Assembly: GCA_031271125.1 (NCBI GenBank)
Contig: JAISWH010000072.1
Coordinates: forward strand, 1 to 61,118
Direction: 5' to 3'
Length of the DNA: 61,118 bases
DNA from: Dysgonamonadaceae bacterium
GTDB taxonomy: Bacteria > Bacteroidota > Bacteroidia > Bacteroidales > Azobacteroidaceae
This document shows, piece by piece, positions 1 to 7,767 of the stretch; positions within the stretch are counted from its first letter, which is position 1, and every line of letters begins with the position of its first letter. The position numbers and the translations under genes were made by a program. The notes under the pieces were generated by a model. It was not told where the DNA came from and did no database searches. It was given only the letters and a program-made list of their open reading frames with translations.

Positions 1-8
1 CAATTAGT

Positions 9-122
9 ATTCAGGCGGCTATAGCGCCGGGGTTCCACCTCTTCCCTTCCCGAACAGAGTAGTTAAACCCGGTTGCGCCAATGGTACTGCATCTCTGTGG
101 GAGAGTAGGTCGTCGCCGGATT
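9..122 (+). rRNA. rrf: 5S ribosomal RNA
   Basis: The sequence carries the conserved bacterial 5S elements: CCCGAACAGAGTAGTTAA in the loop B/C region and the closing GGGAGAGTAGGTCG block. The two ends (TTCAGGCG and CGCCGGA) pair to form helix I. It would be the last gene of an rRNA operon whose 16S and 23S genes lie to the left of the window. Exact ends are good to a few bases. Confidence 0.93.
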
Positions 123-130
123 TTTTGAGA

Positions 131-163
131 AAGGGCTGAAATTAATATTTCAGCCCTTTTTTT
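131..163 (+). terminator. Intrinsic terminator of the rRNA operon
   Basis: A perfect 12-bp stem (AAGGGCTGAAAT pairing with ATTTCAGCCCTT) with a 4-base loop is followed by a run of T, just after the 5S gene. This is a classical rho-independent terminator. Confidence 0.92.
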
Positions 164-181
164 GTACCATAACAAGACAGG

Positions 182-700
182 TTAAACATCTATCTCTACA
201 TCCGACGGAATTGTCGCAGTGCATTGTGTACCGGCGGGAATTTCCGCATTACCGCCTCTAATCAAGAAACACAGAAGACACACCAAAACGGTAAGCGCTA
301 CGGACAGAACAAGTTTGTTGCTGCCTTCTTCCGAAAGTTGCCCGCCGGTAAGCATAATGTTGGTGCCGTCAACAGCGTTAATACTGCGGACAATAACTTC
401 CAACTCGCCTGCCTTTCCGAACAAACCGTTTTTCTTCACTCTTTGCACCTGCCCTCTGGCAATGCTCCCTGCCCGAATAGCTATTTTACGGTCAACGACA
501 ATGTCGTTGATAAGCCGAAAATCAATGGGAGCGCCGGGGGCAACACTCTTGCTGGAAATGGCGGTTACAAGTTCCAACGGCACCATTGTTCCTGCCTTGA
601 TTACTACCCGACTCCCTGCGGGTGCTGCCTGCGCAACGCTTGAGACTAACATTACGAATGCCATAATTACTGACATTCCCTTTAACTTTTTTGTAAACAT
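182..700 (-). CDS. Secreted or envelope protein of unknown function
   Basis: A 172-residue protein with an N-terminal signal peptide ending around VAQA-AP (residue 26). The body contains a beta-rich pattern (AGTMVPLELVTAISSKS, then G-x-P-I-x-F-R and an AGSIARG repeat) that resembles the small periplasmic domains of VirB10/TrbI-like proteins, although nothing else of a conjugation system is nearby. A hydrophobic segment near residues 130-147 could span or anchor to the membrane. The resemblance is only to the pattern of AG-x-x-(V/I)-x-G motifs and I do not assign a function. It lies 11 bp downstream of the YidD-like gene on the same strand and may be co-transcribed with it. Confidence 0.7.
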   Translation of the reverse strand: MFTKKLKGMSVIMAFVMLVSSVAQAAPAGSRVVIKAGTMVPLELVTAISSKSVAPGAPIDFRLINDIVVDRKIAIRAGSIARGQVQRVKKNGLFGKAGELEVIVRSINAVDGTNIMLTGGQLSEEGSNKLVLSVALTVLVCLLCFLIRGGNAEIPAGTQCTATIPSDVEIDV

Positions 701-711
701 AATGTAAAAAA

Positions 712-1908
712 TTAATAATTAATAATTTGATTGTTTATTTTGAGTTGATTAACTCCGCGATTGACAATATGTTGATTATATCTAACGGCGCTGTTCCCTG
801 CGCCCATAATATTTCCCGTATAAAACGAAAGTGAAAAAATACCTGTAAGCACTGCCATACCATAATTTTCTCTGTCGATGCACGAATACGTTGCATAACC
901 CAAGGCAGCGTTAATCAACAATGCAGTTATTGCATTTTTGTAATTTTTGGTATAAATGTAGCCGCCACCCGGCACAATAGACAACAGTTTTGCCACCACA
1001 GGTTTTTTCGGTTTTTGATGGCTTATTTCCTCAATAATCCTTTGATTTTTTCCCGAAATCAGCGAGGACATTCCGTAACTTGACGCCTCTGTAAATAGCA
1101 ATTTTGCCTTTCCGTAATCACTATTTTGGGTTGCAATAATACCCTGTAAAACAATACTTCTCTGCTTATTTTCTTCATTTCTGAAGGGTTTTTTGTTCAA
1201 AATCGTTAAAGATTGTTCGTAATTATCTATGTTATAATAGATTTTAGCAATTTTGATTTTTACTTTTTCATTTTCCCGCACCGATTCGGGAAAACGCGTC
1301 AAATAGTCATACACGGCGTCTTCTTCACGATTCAGCGCCTCATAGCATATCAATTTATTTATGTAATAGTCAGCATCACAATCCCGTTTGTTATAGATAT
1401 TTCTTTCTATTTCCAAAAGCGCAGGATTGTATTGAGCATTGTTAATAAGATAATTAACAAACAGTTTACTGCTGTCTTCTTTCGTTTTGGCTTTCAGGTT
1501 GTCAGTATAAAAATATCTGGTCGGCTGATAAATCAAACCGTCGGGAACGGGTTTGTATGGTGGCAGGTCAAGCAGTCGCGATGAGCCGTATTCAGATGTT
1601 TCGTGATAGAAATGACGGTCGTTTCCGCATCGCGTCAGGCGGTCGGCAGTCAGAAGCATAGCCTCGTAAAACGGGCGTTCCCGGAAAACCATCAGCCCGT
1701 AGTTGGAACAGGACGGATACATTGGGCAGTGTGAGCCTCTTGCGCTACTGATATATTTCTGATACATGGCAATATAATCCGTTACAGCCGATTCTCGGCC
1801 CGAATACTGCCGATTTTTCGCAATAGCGGTAATTTCACCATCGTGCCGTTCCTGTGCGGTAATGCCGACGGCAGACAGAATAAAAGCTCCAATAATAAGA
1901 TATTTCAT
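712..1908 (-). CDS. YidD-like domain, TPR-like helices and C-terminal membrane segment
   Basis: A 398-residue protein when started at the ATG at 1908, which gives a clean signal peptide (MKYLIIGAFILSAVGITAQ). The frame is open to 2064, but that extension has no signal peptide. Residues about 44-105 match the membrane-insertion factor YidD, with the diagnostic CPMYPSCSNY at 61-70 preceded by YQKYIS. Helical repeats resembling TPRs follow (about 140-290). The end (about 300-385) is a hydrophobic domain starting VPGGGYIYTKNYKNA, like the DUF5683-type domain common in Bacteroidota. Ordinary YidD is a short cytoplasmic-face protein of about 70-110 residues that helps YidC. Here it is exported and enlarged, so the role is probably envelope-related and otherwise unknown. 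Confidence 0.8.
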   Translation of the reverse strand: MKYLIIGAFILSAVGITAQERHDGEITAIAKNRQYSGRESAVTDYIAMYQKYISSARGSHCPMYPSCSNYGLMVFRERPFYEAMLLTADRLTRCGNDRHFYHETSEYGSSRLLDLPPYKPVPDGLIYQPTRYFYTDNLKAKTKEDSSKLFVNYLINNAQYNPALLEIERNIYNKRDCDADYYINKLICYEALNREEDAVYDYLTRFPESVRENEKVKIKIAKIYYNIDNYEQSLTILNKKPFRNEENKQRSIVLQGIIATQNSDYGKAKLLFTEASSYGMSSLISGKNQRIIEEISHQKPKKPVVAKLLSIVPGGGYIYTKNYKNAITALLINAALGYATYSCIDRENYGMAVLTGIFSLSFYTGNIMGAGNSAVRYNQHIVNRGVNQLKINNQIINY

Positions 1909-1976
1909 AATTGCTTGTATAAAACAATATGCCCTTTCACAGAGGATGCATTTAGCTATGTCAATTTTTCTGCCTG

Positions 1977-1984
1977 CAAAGCTA
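1977..1984 (-). promoter_or_regulatory. Candidate -7 promoter element for the YidD-like gene
   Basis: Read on the minus strand this is TAGCTTTG, a match to the Bacteroidota -7 consensus TAnnTTTG, about 70 bp upstream of the start at 1908. I see no TTTG -33 box at the right distance, so support is modest. Confidence 0.4.
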
Positions 1985-2018
1985 CTGACATTTGAGCTAA
2001 ATAACACTATATCAGCAT

Positions 2019-2053
2019 GGTAACTATTACCGCAAATTAGGGTAAAAATTACC
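2019..2053. promoter_or_regulatory. Two tandem GGTAA-N3-TTACC palindromes (candidate operator)
   Basis: GGTAACTATTACC (2019-2031) and GGTAAAAATTACC (2041-2053) are two copies of the same palindrome with different centres. Their centres are 22 bp apart, about two helical turns. They lie between the small HTH gene (ends 2070) and the YidD-like gene (starts 1908), just upstream of the candidate -7 box. The small HTH protein is the obvious candidate ligand, but this is inference. Confidence 0.5.
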
Positions 2054-2069
2054 ATAACAGGCATGTTTA

Positions 2070-2315
2070 CTACATGCTTTGGATAATTTGATTGTATCGT
2101 TCCGAATAAAACGAAAAAAAGTCGGTTTTGAGGGCAGCAGAGATTTTCAGAAGAAGTTCAGGATATATATGTTTGTTTTTAAGTTGTTTACATAGGTTGC
2201 TGCTGTCGAAATCAATTTGACGGGCAAGCCATGCAACTGTCAAGTCGCGTTCTTCAAGCAGATTGCGAACTGCAAGCCCCATATTTAACCCGTTGGCAGA
2301 GAATTTTTTGTCCAT
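2070..2315 (-). CDS. Small helix-turn-helix (Cro/C1-like) regulator
   Basis: An 81-residue protein. Residues about 14-70 form a Cro/C1-type helix-turn-helix: LLEERDLTVAWLARQIDFD followed by a recognition helix around SSNLCKQLKNKHIYPELL and a closing helix LLKISAALKTDFF. There is no second domain, so it would act as a compact DNA-binding protein or an antitoxin-like regulator. No toxin-like partner is adjacent. It is upstream of and in the same direction as the YidD-like gene, separated by 161 bp that contain two palindromes it might bind. Its own leader of about 235 nt holds a large inverted repeat. Confidence 0.8.
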   Translation of the reverse strand: MDKKFSANGLNMGLAVRNLLEERDLTVAWLARQIDFDSSNLCKQLKNKHIYPELLLKISAALKTDFFSFYSERYNQIIQSM

Positions 2316-2352
2316 AATAAAAGCGTGAAACAGTTCATTAAACGCTTATTTT

Positions 2353-2473
2353 CTTATTGTGGCTCTGGAAATTGCCATTGGTACAAATAAGCACGAATGT
2401 TTCACGCCCGAAGACGCAAACTTTCGCTGCATTATTCCCGTACCAATTTTTGAATTTTCCAGATTCCAATAAG
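2353..2473. repeat. Long imperfect inverted repeat in a leader or intergenic region
   Basis: The left arm (2353-2384, starting CTTATTG and ending TTGGTAC) is the imperfect reverse complement of the right arm (2440-2473, starting GTACCAA and ending CAATAAG). The arms are about 32-34 bases and are separated by 55 bases. In the gene-free stretch 2316-2620 this is the main structure. It lies in the predicted 5' leader of the small HTH gene, so it could fold as an RNA hairpin. It could also be the remains of a small mobile element. Confidence 0.6.
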
Positions 2474-2557
2474 TAAGAATAAACCGCTATAAGTTCACAT
2501 TATTTTATATAAATAAATTATAATTTATCCGTTCATATTATTTTATTATTTGCGAAA

Positions 2558-2589
2558 CAAAATTACATAAAAAACACAAGTTTTCCAAA
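2558..2589 (-). promoter_or_regulatory. Bacteroidota-type promoter (-33 TTTG, -7 TAATTTTG)
   Basis: On the minus strand TTTG (2589-2586) is followed after 20 bp by TAATTTTG (2565-2558), a full match to the -33/-7 pattern. Transcription would start near 2551 and run through the inverted repeat into the small HTH gene. Confidence 0.6.
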
Positions 2590-2620
2590 CGATCGAAGTA
2601 CAATCGAGCCATCAGCATGT

Positions 2621-4039
2621 CTACTTTTCCAGCATTTCCTTCACCGGATTAATCAAAAAAATCCGCTCCGAAGCCCGTGTAAAAGCTGTATAAAGCCATC
2701 TGTAATAGTCGATTCCCAAATATTCGCGGGGCGCGTACGATATATCCAAAAAAACATTTTTCCATTGTCCGCCCTGCGCTTTGTGACAAGTCACCGCATA
2801 AGCATATTTCACTTGAACTACATTGAAATAGGGATTTTCTTTCATCAATTTCATTTTTTCCCGTTTTCCGCGAACATTTTCGTAATCGGCTAAAATATTG
2901 TAAAACAATTTGTCGCTCATTTCTTTCGGCAAAGCCGGCGAATCGGTGTGCAAAGTTTCCAAAAGAATCTTGACTTCCATTTCCGTTTCGTAATCGGGAA
3001 AACGCACCAACACATCGCAAAAACGAAAATCATACAATTCCTGCACTTTCCTCACCCGAAGCACTTGCATCAAATCGCCGTTGGCAATAAAATCCATCGT
3101 TTCTTCATTTTTCGCCCAATAATAATTGTTTTTGGCAACCATCAGCAAATCCCCGGAAGTCAGTTCTTCTTCCCGCAAGAGAATCCGGTTGCGGACGCCG
3201 TTGTTGAAAATCCCCGTGCGTTTATTCGAACGGGTAATGATAATGGTTTCTTCCAAACCGTCGCGGTTGTACGCATCGCTGATGCTTTCTATCAATTCTT
3301 CTCCTCCGGTTTTTTTTACGTCTGGAAAATCCTTCATCCGAATCACCGGATATTCATCGGTTCGATTTTCGTCCAAAGATTTTCGCAACAGCGTGGCATT
3401 CGACAAGATACCCGACATTTCGGCCTGGCGAACGACTTGGGTCAAAGTCATACTGTGGACTTCCAAGTTGTAACCTTTCAGAACTTCAATATCCAAAGCC
3501 GGACTTTCGGTTTGGGAAACGGGCGGCAACTGTGCCGAATCACCCAAAAGAATCAAGCGACAACCTTCCCCGCTGTAAACGTAATGAATCAAATCGTCCA
3601 ACAGGCGTCCCGAACCGAAACTGAAGGAATCCAAACCATCGTTGGAAATCATAGAAGCCTCGTCTACAATAAACAGGGTGTGTTTGTGCAAATTATCCGC
3701 CTGTACAAATCCCGAAGGTTCGTTGGAAAAAACCTTTTGCCGGTATATTTTTTTGTGAATCGTATAAGCATTTTGTCCGGAATAAGCGGCAAAAACTTTG
3801 GCTGCACGGCCTGTGGGCGCGAGCAAAACCGATTTCTGCTTCATCTCGTTCATGGTTTTTACAATCGCGCCGACCAGAGATGACTTTCCCGTACCGGCAT
3901 AACCTTTCAACAAAAATATTGAATCGTTGTTCTTGTCAAAAAGGAAATTGCTCAATTTTTCCAAAGCCGATTGTTGCTCGCTTGTAGGCTTGAAAGGAAA
4001 ATTTTTCTTGATTTGTTCCAAAAAAAATTGAGATATCAT
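2621..4039 (-). CDS. ATP-dependent RecD-like DNA helicase (superfamily 1B)
   Basis: A 472-residue protein with the ordered motifs of RecD/Dda-type 5'-3' DNA helicases: a Q-motif-like region TSEQQSAL (about 19-26), Walker A GYAGTGKSS (46-54), motif Ia around LLAPTGRAAK, Walker B DEAS (about 130), motif III LLGDSAQLPPVS, and near the C terminus TCHKAQGGQW and YTAFTRASERI (motifs V-VI, UvrD_C_2 fold). It lacks the long N-terminal extension of RecD2 and the RecBC partners, matching the short stand-alone helicases widespread in Bacteroidota. Likely role: DNA repair or replication-fork processing. It starts at 4039 (ATG), with a near-consensus -7 box (TAACTTTA, minus strand, 4071-4064) just upstream. 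Confidence 0.9.
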   Translation of the reverse strand: MISQFFLEQIKKNFPFKPTSEQQSALEKLSNFLFDKNNDSIFLLKGYAGTGKSSLVGAIVKTMNEMKQKSVLLAPTGRAAKVFAAYSGQNAYTIHKKIYRQKVFSNEPSGFVQADNLHKHTLFIVDEASMISNDGLDSFSFGSGRLLDDLIHYVYSGEGCRLILLGDSAQLPPVSQTESPALDIEVLKGYNLEVHSMTLTQVVRQAEMSGILSNATLLRKSLDENRTDEYPVIRMKDFPDVKKTGGEELIESISDAYNRDGLEETIIITRSNKRTGIFNNGVRNRILLREEELTSGDLLMVAKNNYYWAKNEETMDFIANGDLMQVLRVRKVQELYDFRFCDVLVRFPDYETEMEVKILLETLHTDSPALPKEMSDKLFYNILADYENVRGKREKMKLMKENPYFNVVQVKYAYAVTCHKAQGGQWKNVFLDISYAPREYLGIDYYRWLYTAFTRASERIFLINPVKEMLEK

Positions 4040-4195
4040 TTTAAATCTTGTTCGTTTGGGAAGTAAAGTTAAAGATTTATTTCATATCCGCAAAATGATC
4101 TGTGCCGGAGGAGGGATTCCGACTCGTTTTGCCAATTCTTTTTGGATAAAAGCAGATTCTAAAGATTTCCAAAAACATTACTAATTACATATTGG

Positions 4196-4227
4196 TTTGG
4201 TTTATCTGATAAAAAGCACTACATTTG
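4196..4227 (+). promoter_or_regulatory. Bacteroidota-type promoter (-33 TTTG, -7 TACATTTG)
   Basis: TTTG (4196-4199), a 20-bp spacer and TACATTTG (4220-4227) match the consensus TTTG-N(17-23)-TAnnTTTG. The start of transcription would be near 4233, giving a leader of about 15 nt before the GTG start at 4249. Confidence 0.7.
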
Positions 4228-4248
4228 TCTTGGAAATTTTAAAATCAA

Positions 4249-5340
4249 GTGGCGAAATTTTTGTTTGTAGTTCAAAGCGAGGGAAGAGGGCACATTACGC
4301 AAGCCATGACCCTGAATGATATTCTGACGGAAAACGGACATGAAGTTGTCGCTGTTTTGGTCGGAAAGAGTAATCGTCGGGAACTTCCGAAATTTTTCAC
4401 TCAAAAATTCGACTCCAAAGTATATCTGTTCGACAGTCCCAATTTTCTTCCGGCTTCAAAAAATAAAAAGACTAATATTTGGGCGAGTATTATTTATAAC
4501 TTGCTCAAAGTTGGGTTTTATGTTAAAAGTATTTTCTTTATCCACAAGCAAATAAGAAAATTTGACGTCGACATTGTCGTTAATTTTTACGATTTAATGG
4601 CTGGGTTGACTTACCTGCTTTTTCCTCCGAAAGTACCCTATTTTTGCATTGCACATCAGTACATTTTTCTTCATCCCGAATACCGGTTTCCGGATACGAA
4701 CAAGATTGAGTTGAGTATGTTGAAATTTTTCACGCGGGTTACTTGCGTCAAGGCGTTGAAATTATTGGCTTTATCAACGAAGAAAATGCCGGATATTCCC
4801 GAACGTCGTATTTTTGTGGTTCCGCCTTTGTTACGGAAAGACGTCTTGGAAGCGCCGGTCAGCGACGGACATTATTTGCACGGGTATATGTTAAACGATA
4901 CTTATGCCGACAGAATCATCCGGTTTCAGGAGGAACATCCCGATGTTTTCCTGCATTTTTTCTGGGACAGGAAAGGGGTAGAGAAAGAAACGGTCATCAA
5001 CGACCATCTGTCTTTTCATAGCCTGAATGATAAATTGTTTATCGAATACATGGCCGGGTGCAGGGCTTATGCTACAACTGCCGGATTTGAATCGGTGTGC
5101 GAGGCAATATATATGGGGAAACCGGTTTTGGTAGTGCCTACGCATATCGAACAGGCTTGCAATGCTTTTGAAACTTCGCAATTAGGAGCCGGTATTGTTG
5201 CCGATAATTTTAATTTGGAAAAGTTGCTTGAATATATTCCCGAGTATCAAAAGAAACCCGAATTTAGAGATTGGGTTAAACAGGCTGATGAATATATTTT
5301 GAATGTATTTACTTCTCAAACCGAGTCTGGTTCCATTTAA
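4249..5340 (+). CDS. GT-B fold glycosyltransferase (MurG/GT28-like)
   Basis: A 363-residue protein starting at GTG. The N-terminal motif SEGRGHITQAM resembles the G-x-G-H loop of MurG and UDP-glycosyltransferase-type enzymes. The C-terminal half has the donor-binding signature AGFESVCEAIYMGKPVLVVP followed by EQACNA. There is no signal peptide, but several hydrophobic patches (for example YLLFPPKVPYFCIAHQYIFL, about 123-142) suggest association with the inner face of the membrane. Donor and acceptor cannot be read from the sequence. It would add a sugar to a lipid or surface glycan. Its 3' end overlaps the convergent DUF3256 gene by 32 bp. Confidence 0.83.
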   Translation: MAKFLFVVQSEGRGHITQAMTLNDILTENGHEVVAVLVGKSNRRELPKFFTQKFDSKVYLFDSPNFLPASKNKKTNIWASIIYNLLKVGFYVKSIFFIHKQIRKFDVDIVVNFYDLMAGLTYLLFPPKVPYFCIAHQYIFLHPEYRFPDTNKIELSMLKFFTRVTCVKALKLLALSTKKMPDIPERRIFVVPPLLRKDVLEAPVSDGHYLHGYMLNDTYADRIIRFQEEHPDVFLHFFWDRKGVEKETVINDHLSFHSLNDKLFIEYMAGCRAYATTAGFESVCEAIYMGKPVLVVPTHIEQACNAFETSQLGAGIVADNFNLEKLLEYIPEYQKKPEFRDWVKQADEYILNVFTSQTESGSI

Positions 5341-5944
5341 ATACAATGGGCGTATCTTTCAGATAGGGCGCTGCTTTTTCTTTGTCGTTGGAACTCAAAT
5401 ATTGGGGTGTGTTATAATATTGCAACAATTCGCGACTGTCGGGATCGTACCGGAATTGCATCAGTGAAATATCCAAAGGAATCAGCACATTCCGCGCGTT
5501 TTGTTCGTCAGGATCAATCCTTTCTTTGATAAACTGAGCTTTCACTGCAGGGGTAATAAACACATCATTATTCAGTTTTTTCCAATTGACGGTATAAAAC
5601 TCCAAATGACTGTCGCAGAGCGGAGCGCAAACGGTCTGAATCAGGCAAACGACTTTCGAATCGTTCACCATTTGGAGGACAATGATTTCCAAACTGCTTT
5701 TACCTTCTTGAATCTGCAAATAATTATCAGTCATGCGGGTCAGAGAACAGGAGTCGCCCATTTGATTTTCGACGGCTGCCGTTAATCCGGCTTTGTACAG
5801 TTCGATTAACTCCAAACGATTTATTTCCGTCCACGTCAAAGATATGGATTCGGGCAAGGATGCAAATAGCTTTTCCACCGTTTGCGCCGCCGCGGATAGC
5901 GGTAAACAGGAAATCAGGAGCAGAATTGAAATGATATTTTTCAT
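5309..5944 (-). CDS. DUF3256 family secreted protein
   Basis: A 211-residue protein when started at the ATG at 5944, which gives the signal peptide MKNIISILLLISCLPLSAAAQ. An ORF extending 10 codons further has no signal-like start. The body is typical of DUF3256 of Bacteroidota, with VEKLFASLPESI near the N terminus and the conserved L-T-x-x-N-R-L-x-L-I region. Function is unknown and the location is probably periplasmic. Its 3' end overlaps the convergent glycosyltransferase gene by 32 bp, and its 5' end faces ispE across 73 bp. Confidence 0.8.
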   Translation of the reverse strand: MKNIISILLLISCLPLSAAAQTVEKLFASLPESISLTWTEINRLELIELYKAGLTAAVENQMGDSCSLTRMTDNYLQIQEGKSSLEIIVLQMVNDSKVVCLIQTVCAPLCDSHLEFYTVNWKKLNNDVFITPAVKAQFIKERIDPDEQNARNVLIPLDISLMQFRYDPDSRELLQYYNTPQYLSSNDKEKAAPYLKDTPIVFKWNQTRFEK

Positions 5945-5992
5945 TTTTCCGGTAAATTGACGGCAAAGATACATATTTTCGATTATTAATTG

Positions 5993-6000
5993 TAACTTTA
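5993..6000 (+). promoter_or_regulatory. Candidate -7 element for ispE
   Basis: TAACTTTA is one mismatch from TAnnTTTG and sits 17 bp before the ATG of ispE, leaving a very short leader. Confidence 0.35.
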
Positions 6001-6017
6001 CTTGAAAATAAAAAAAT

Positions 6018-6866
6018 ATGATTTGTTTTCCGAATGCAAAAATAAACCTGGGGCTTCACATTGTTTCCAAACGACCGGATGGATATCACAATATAGAAAC
6101 GGTTTTTTATCCCATTCCCTTGTGCGACGCTTTGGAAATTGTTCCGTCCGAGACGGGCGAAACTACTTTTTCCCAAACAGGTATTTCGATTGATGGAAGT
6201 CCCAATGACAATTTAGTGATGAAAGCTTTTCATCTGTTAAAAAACGATTTTGATTTACCCGAAATAGCGGTTTTTCTTCGCAAGCAAATTCCTTTCGGAG
6301 CCGGTCTGGGCGGCGGATCGGCCGATGCGGCTTTCATGCTCGGACTCCTCAACGATTTTGCCGGCTTAGGCTTATCCGTCGAGCAAATGGAAGAATATGC
6401 CGGACGGCTTGGCGCCGATTGTCCGTTTTTCGTCCGCAATAAACCTGTATTTGCCGAAGGCGTTGGGGACATTTTCACGCCTGTCGATGTTTCCCTGAAA
6501 GGATATTATTTAGTTCTCGTGAAACCGGATATACACGTTTCGACCAAAGAAGCATACGCCGGCATTGCGCCCCGGCAACCGCTTTCCCGATTGACCGAAA
6601 CAATTCATTTGCCCGTTGAAGAATGGAAAAACCGCCTGGTTAATGATTTCGAGGAAGGGATATTCGCCCGTTATCCGGCTATCGGTGGTATCAAACAATC
6701 TTTGTACGATCAAGGAGCGATTTATGCAAGCATGTCGGGATCGGGTTCATCGGTATTTGGAATTTTTGAAAAACCGCCTATTTTCCGTGAAAAAAATGGT
6801 GAGAAAATGAAATTTTTCCAAAGGTTATTGCCAAACATTTTTTATTCCGACATATTCCTCACATAA
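6018..6866 (+). CDS. ispE: 4-diphosphocytidyl-2-C-methyl-D-erythritol kinase
   Basis: A 282-residue GHMP kinase. It phosphorylates CDP-methylerythritol in the MEP pathway of isoprenoid synthesis in the cytoplasm. The N-terminal NAKINLGL places the catalytic Lys at residue 8. The glycine-rich ATP loop PFGAGLGGGSADAA is at 92-105, followed by the catalytic Asp in LGADCPFF (Asp134). The C-terminal GHMP motif MSGSGSSVFGIF is also present. Length is normal for IspE. The gene is alone on the plus strand, and its 3' end overlaps the convergent amidohydrolase gene by 25 bp, marking the boundary of the carbohydrate locus. Confidence 0.96.
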   Translation: MICFPNAKINLGLHIVSKRPDGYHNIETVFYPIPLCDALEIVPSETGETTFSQTGISIDGSPNDNLVMKAFHLLKNDFDLPEIAVFLRKQIPFGAGLGGGSADAAFMLGLLNDFAGLGLSVEQMEEYAGRLGADCPFFVRNKPVFAEGVGDIFTPVDVSLKGYYLVLVKPDIHVSTKEAYAGIAPRQPLSRLTETIHLPVEEWKNRLVNDFEEGIFARYPAIGGIKQSLYDQGAIYASMSGSGSSVFGIFEKPPIFREKNGEKMKFFQRLLPNIFYSDIFLT

Positions 6867-7765
6867 GGCAATTCCACCAAATCCCGGAACCCATAAAACC
6901 GTTCGGCATTCATTCCCAGAAACAAAGCTTTTTGTTCGTCCGTAAGCAAGCGTGATTTCAAAACAAAATCATAGGACATCCGGTAGGTAATGGCGGTGAT
7001 GGTGCGCGGATAATCGGAACCCCACATCAATTTATCCCATCCCGCTATGTCTGCCGCTTCCCGAATGGCGCAAACAGCCCCTTCAAAGGGATAAAATTCA
7101 TCGTTGAACAGCCAGGTAATTCCTCCCGACTCAATCCGTACATTCGGATTTCGAGCCAAGCGGATTTGTTCCTGCCAGCCGGAACGGGTAACCATTCCAA
7201 AATGCCCGATGGCTATCCGAAGCCGGGGATATTCCTTGATTATCTCGCGCATTTCGGCTACTTGCAAATCGCCGTCTGCCAGGTCAACGGAAAGCAACAG
7301 GTCTTTTTCTTCCATAAGGGCGAAAAGACGCATGATTTCATCTGAAGTCAGAAAAGTTCGTTCACCTTCGGTTATTAATCGTTGGGCAGGGATTTTGATG
7401 GCGCGGAAACCTTTGTCAATCAAGCGTCCGGCTTGCCCGAAATAATCCGGCAAACGCGTATCCGCCATGCCGCAACAAAGGAAACGCGAGGGATATTTCT
7501 GTTGCACATCCCACAAATATTCGTTTTGCAGACCGTCGATGTATTCCTGCGTAATCACGGCCGCCGATACCTGCGCGTAATCCATGTTGGACAGAAAAAT
7601 CTCGGCCGTATTCCGTCCGTCAATCATAAAAGGCGGAATCATTTGGCGTATTTCGCCCATAAACAATGACCGGCCGTTTCTCAGGGTTTTAATTTTTTTG
7701 CCTTCGACTTCCGTATCCTGATAAAGCCAAAGGTGAGCATGTGCGTCTATAATCTTAAAATCCAT
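6842..7765 (-). CDS. Amidohydrolase-2 family lactonase (probable L-galactonolactonase)
   Basis: A 307-residue cytoplasmic TIM-barrel hydrolase of the COG3618 amidohydrolase type. The start is the ATG at 7765, two bases after the TGA of the upstream dehydrogenase; a TTG two codons earlier is less likely. Metal-binding features are IIDAHAHL (His9, His11), IGHFGM in the middle and WGSDYPRT near the C terminus. Enzymes of this group hydrolyse sugar lactones, including L-galactono- and L-fucono-lactone. Next to an L-galactose dehydrogenase and a zinc sugar-acid dehydrogenase, the most economical role is opening L-galactonolactone to L-galactonate. L-fuconolactone is the main alternative. It is the last gene of the long minus-strand cluster. 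Confidence 0.78.
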   Translation of the reverse strand: MDFKIIDAHAHLWLYQDTEVEGKKIKTLRNGRSLFMGEIRQMIPPFMIDGRNTAEIFLSNMDYAQVSAAVITQEYIDGLQNEYLWDVQQKYPSRFLCCGMADTRLPDYFGQAGRLIDKGFRAIKIPAQRLITEGERTFLTSDEIMRLFALMEEKDLLLSVDLADGDLQVAEMREIIKEYPRLRIAIGHFGMVTRSGWQEQIRLARNPNVRIESGGITWLFNDEFYPFEGAVCAIREAADIAGWDKLMWGSDYPRTITAITYRMSYDFVLKSRLLTDEQKALFLGMNAERFYGFRDLVELPYVRNMSE

Positions 7766-7767
7766 CG

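Noticed and set aside
1909..2064. N-terminal extension of the YidD-like protein
   Set aside because: The internal ATG at 1908 gives a proper signal peptide, and the extension crosses the palindromes and candidate promoter.
2948..3883. Long open frame (311 codons) on the plus strand, antisense to the helicase gene
   Set aside because: It lies wholly inside a gene with complete helicase motifs. Its translation is rich in Phe, Gln, Arg and His with no domain pattern, as expected of a reverse-strand shadow.
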